Positions 6,070-6,123 of a DNA stretch of 6,123 bases are shown here, in pieces; positions within the stretch are counted from its first letter, which is position 1; each line of letters opens with the position of its first letter. The notes below the pieces were generated by a model. It did not search any database, was not told the DNA's origin, and was given only the letters and a program-made list of their open reading frames with translations. The DNA comes from Fibrobacterota bacterium. GTDB taxonomy: Bacteria; Fibrobacterota; Chitinivibrionia; Chitinivibrionales; JANQEN01. Location of the stretch: contig JAUXBV010000226.1 in assembly GCA_030619215.1 (NCBI GenBank), forward strand, positions 1-6,123. Direction: 5' to 3'. The position numbers and the translations under genes are program-made.

Positions 6070-6123
6070 AGAAAGTGTTCACTGAAGTGAACATAGGAAT
6101 GTAAATATTTCTGACTTTTTACG
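6070..6123 (+). repeat. 54-nt direct repeat, copy 3, cut by the window end
   Basis: This matches 4238-4291 at about 45 of 54 positions in the same orientation and without gaps. It contains palindrome copy 3. Because similarity runs to the last base, the element must continue beyond the window, where a CTCTAT/ATAGAG dyad and a plus-strand gene start would be expected by analogy with copies 1 and 2. Confidence 0.8.
6076..6093 (+). promoter_or_regulatory. palindromic element copy 3, candidate operator
   Basis: TGTTCACTGAAGTGAACA is a perfect dyad of 8-bp arms with a 2-nt spacer. It lies past the terminator of the secreted-protein gene, so it probably belongs to a gene beyond the right edge. It differs from copy 2 only in the central two bases. 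Confidence 0.6.

Noticed and set aside
1738..6123. Spaced repeats as a CRISPR array
   Set aside because: Copies are 1.8-2.5 kb apart, separated by whole genes, and diverged; there are no short regular spacers or cas genes.

Overview
The window is bacterial chromosomal DNA with four protein genes, one tRNA gene and well-structured intergenic regions. The lineage cannot be fixed from sequence alone. The secreted protein at the right has a Por/T9SS-like C-terminal tail, which is typical of the Fibrobacterota-Chlorobi-Bacteroidota (FCB) group. Its strong AGGAGG ribosome-binding site is unusual for Bacteroidota proper, so a Fibrobacterota-like or other non-Bacteroidota FCB bacterium is a reasonable guess, held with low confidence.

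Layout, left to right. (1) A minus-strand unit: a tRNA with anticodon CAT (1485-1561, probably elongator Met) with a good promoter at 1576-1605, followed 41 nt downstream by tilS (67-1443), the tRNA(Ile)-lysidine synthetase. (2) A 335-bp divergent intergenic region holding a palindrome and a second dyad. (3) A plus-strand sodium:alanine/glycine symporter of the AGCS family (1897-3267). (4) A convergent intergenic region with an imperfect 17-nt-arm hairpin and a perfect 42-bp palindrome that looks like a bidirectional terminator and overlaps the 3' end of the next gene. (5) A minus-strand nucleotidyltransferase resembling inositol-1-phosphate/choline-phosphate cytidylyltransferases (3412-4128). 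(6) A 313-bp divergent region with a second copy of the palindrome and dyad. (7) A plus-strand secreted protein of 490 aa (4442-5914) that appears to combine a class I glutamine-amidotransferase-like fold with Cys/His/Glu, a PPC-like beta domain and a sorting tail. (8) Two hairpins, the second a textbook terminator, then a third copy of the palindromic element running off the right end.

The genes do not form an obvious pathway: tRNA modification, amino-acid uptake, nucleotide-activated head-group synthesis and a secreted protein stand side by side. What links the right-hand three quarters is a shared intergenic element: an 18-bp palindrome of the form TGTTCACTnnAGTGAACA. In two copies it is followed 33-37 nt later by a CTCTAT...ATAGAG dyad and then the start of a plus-strand gene. 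This recurring arrangement is the most unusual signal in the window and suggests either a small regulon or a dispersed intergenic repeat. No CRISPR array, transposase, phage gene or defence cassette was seen.
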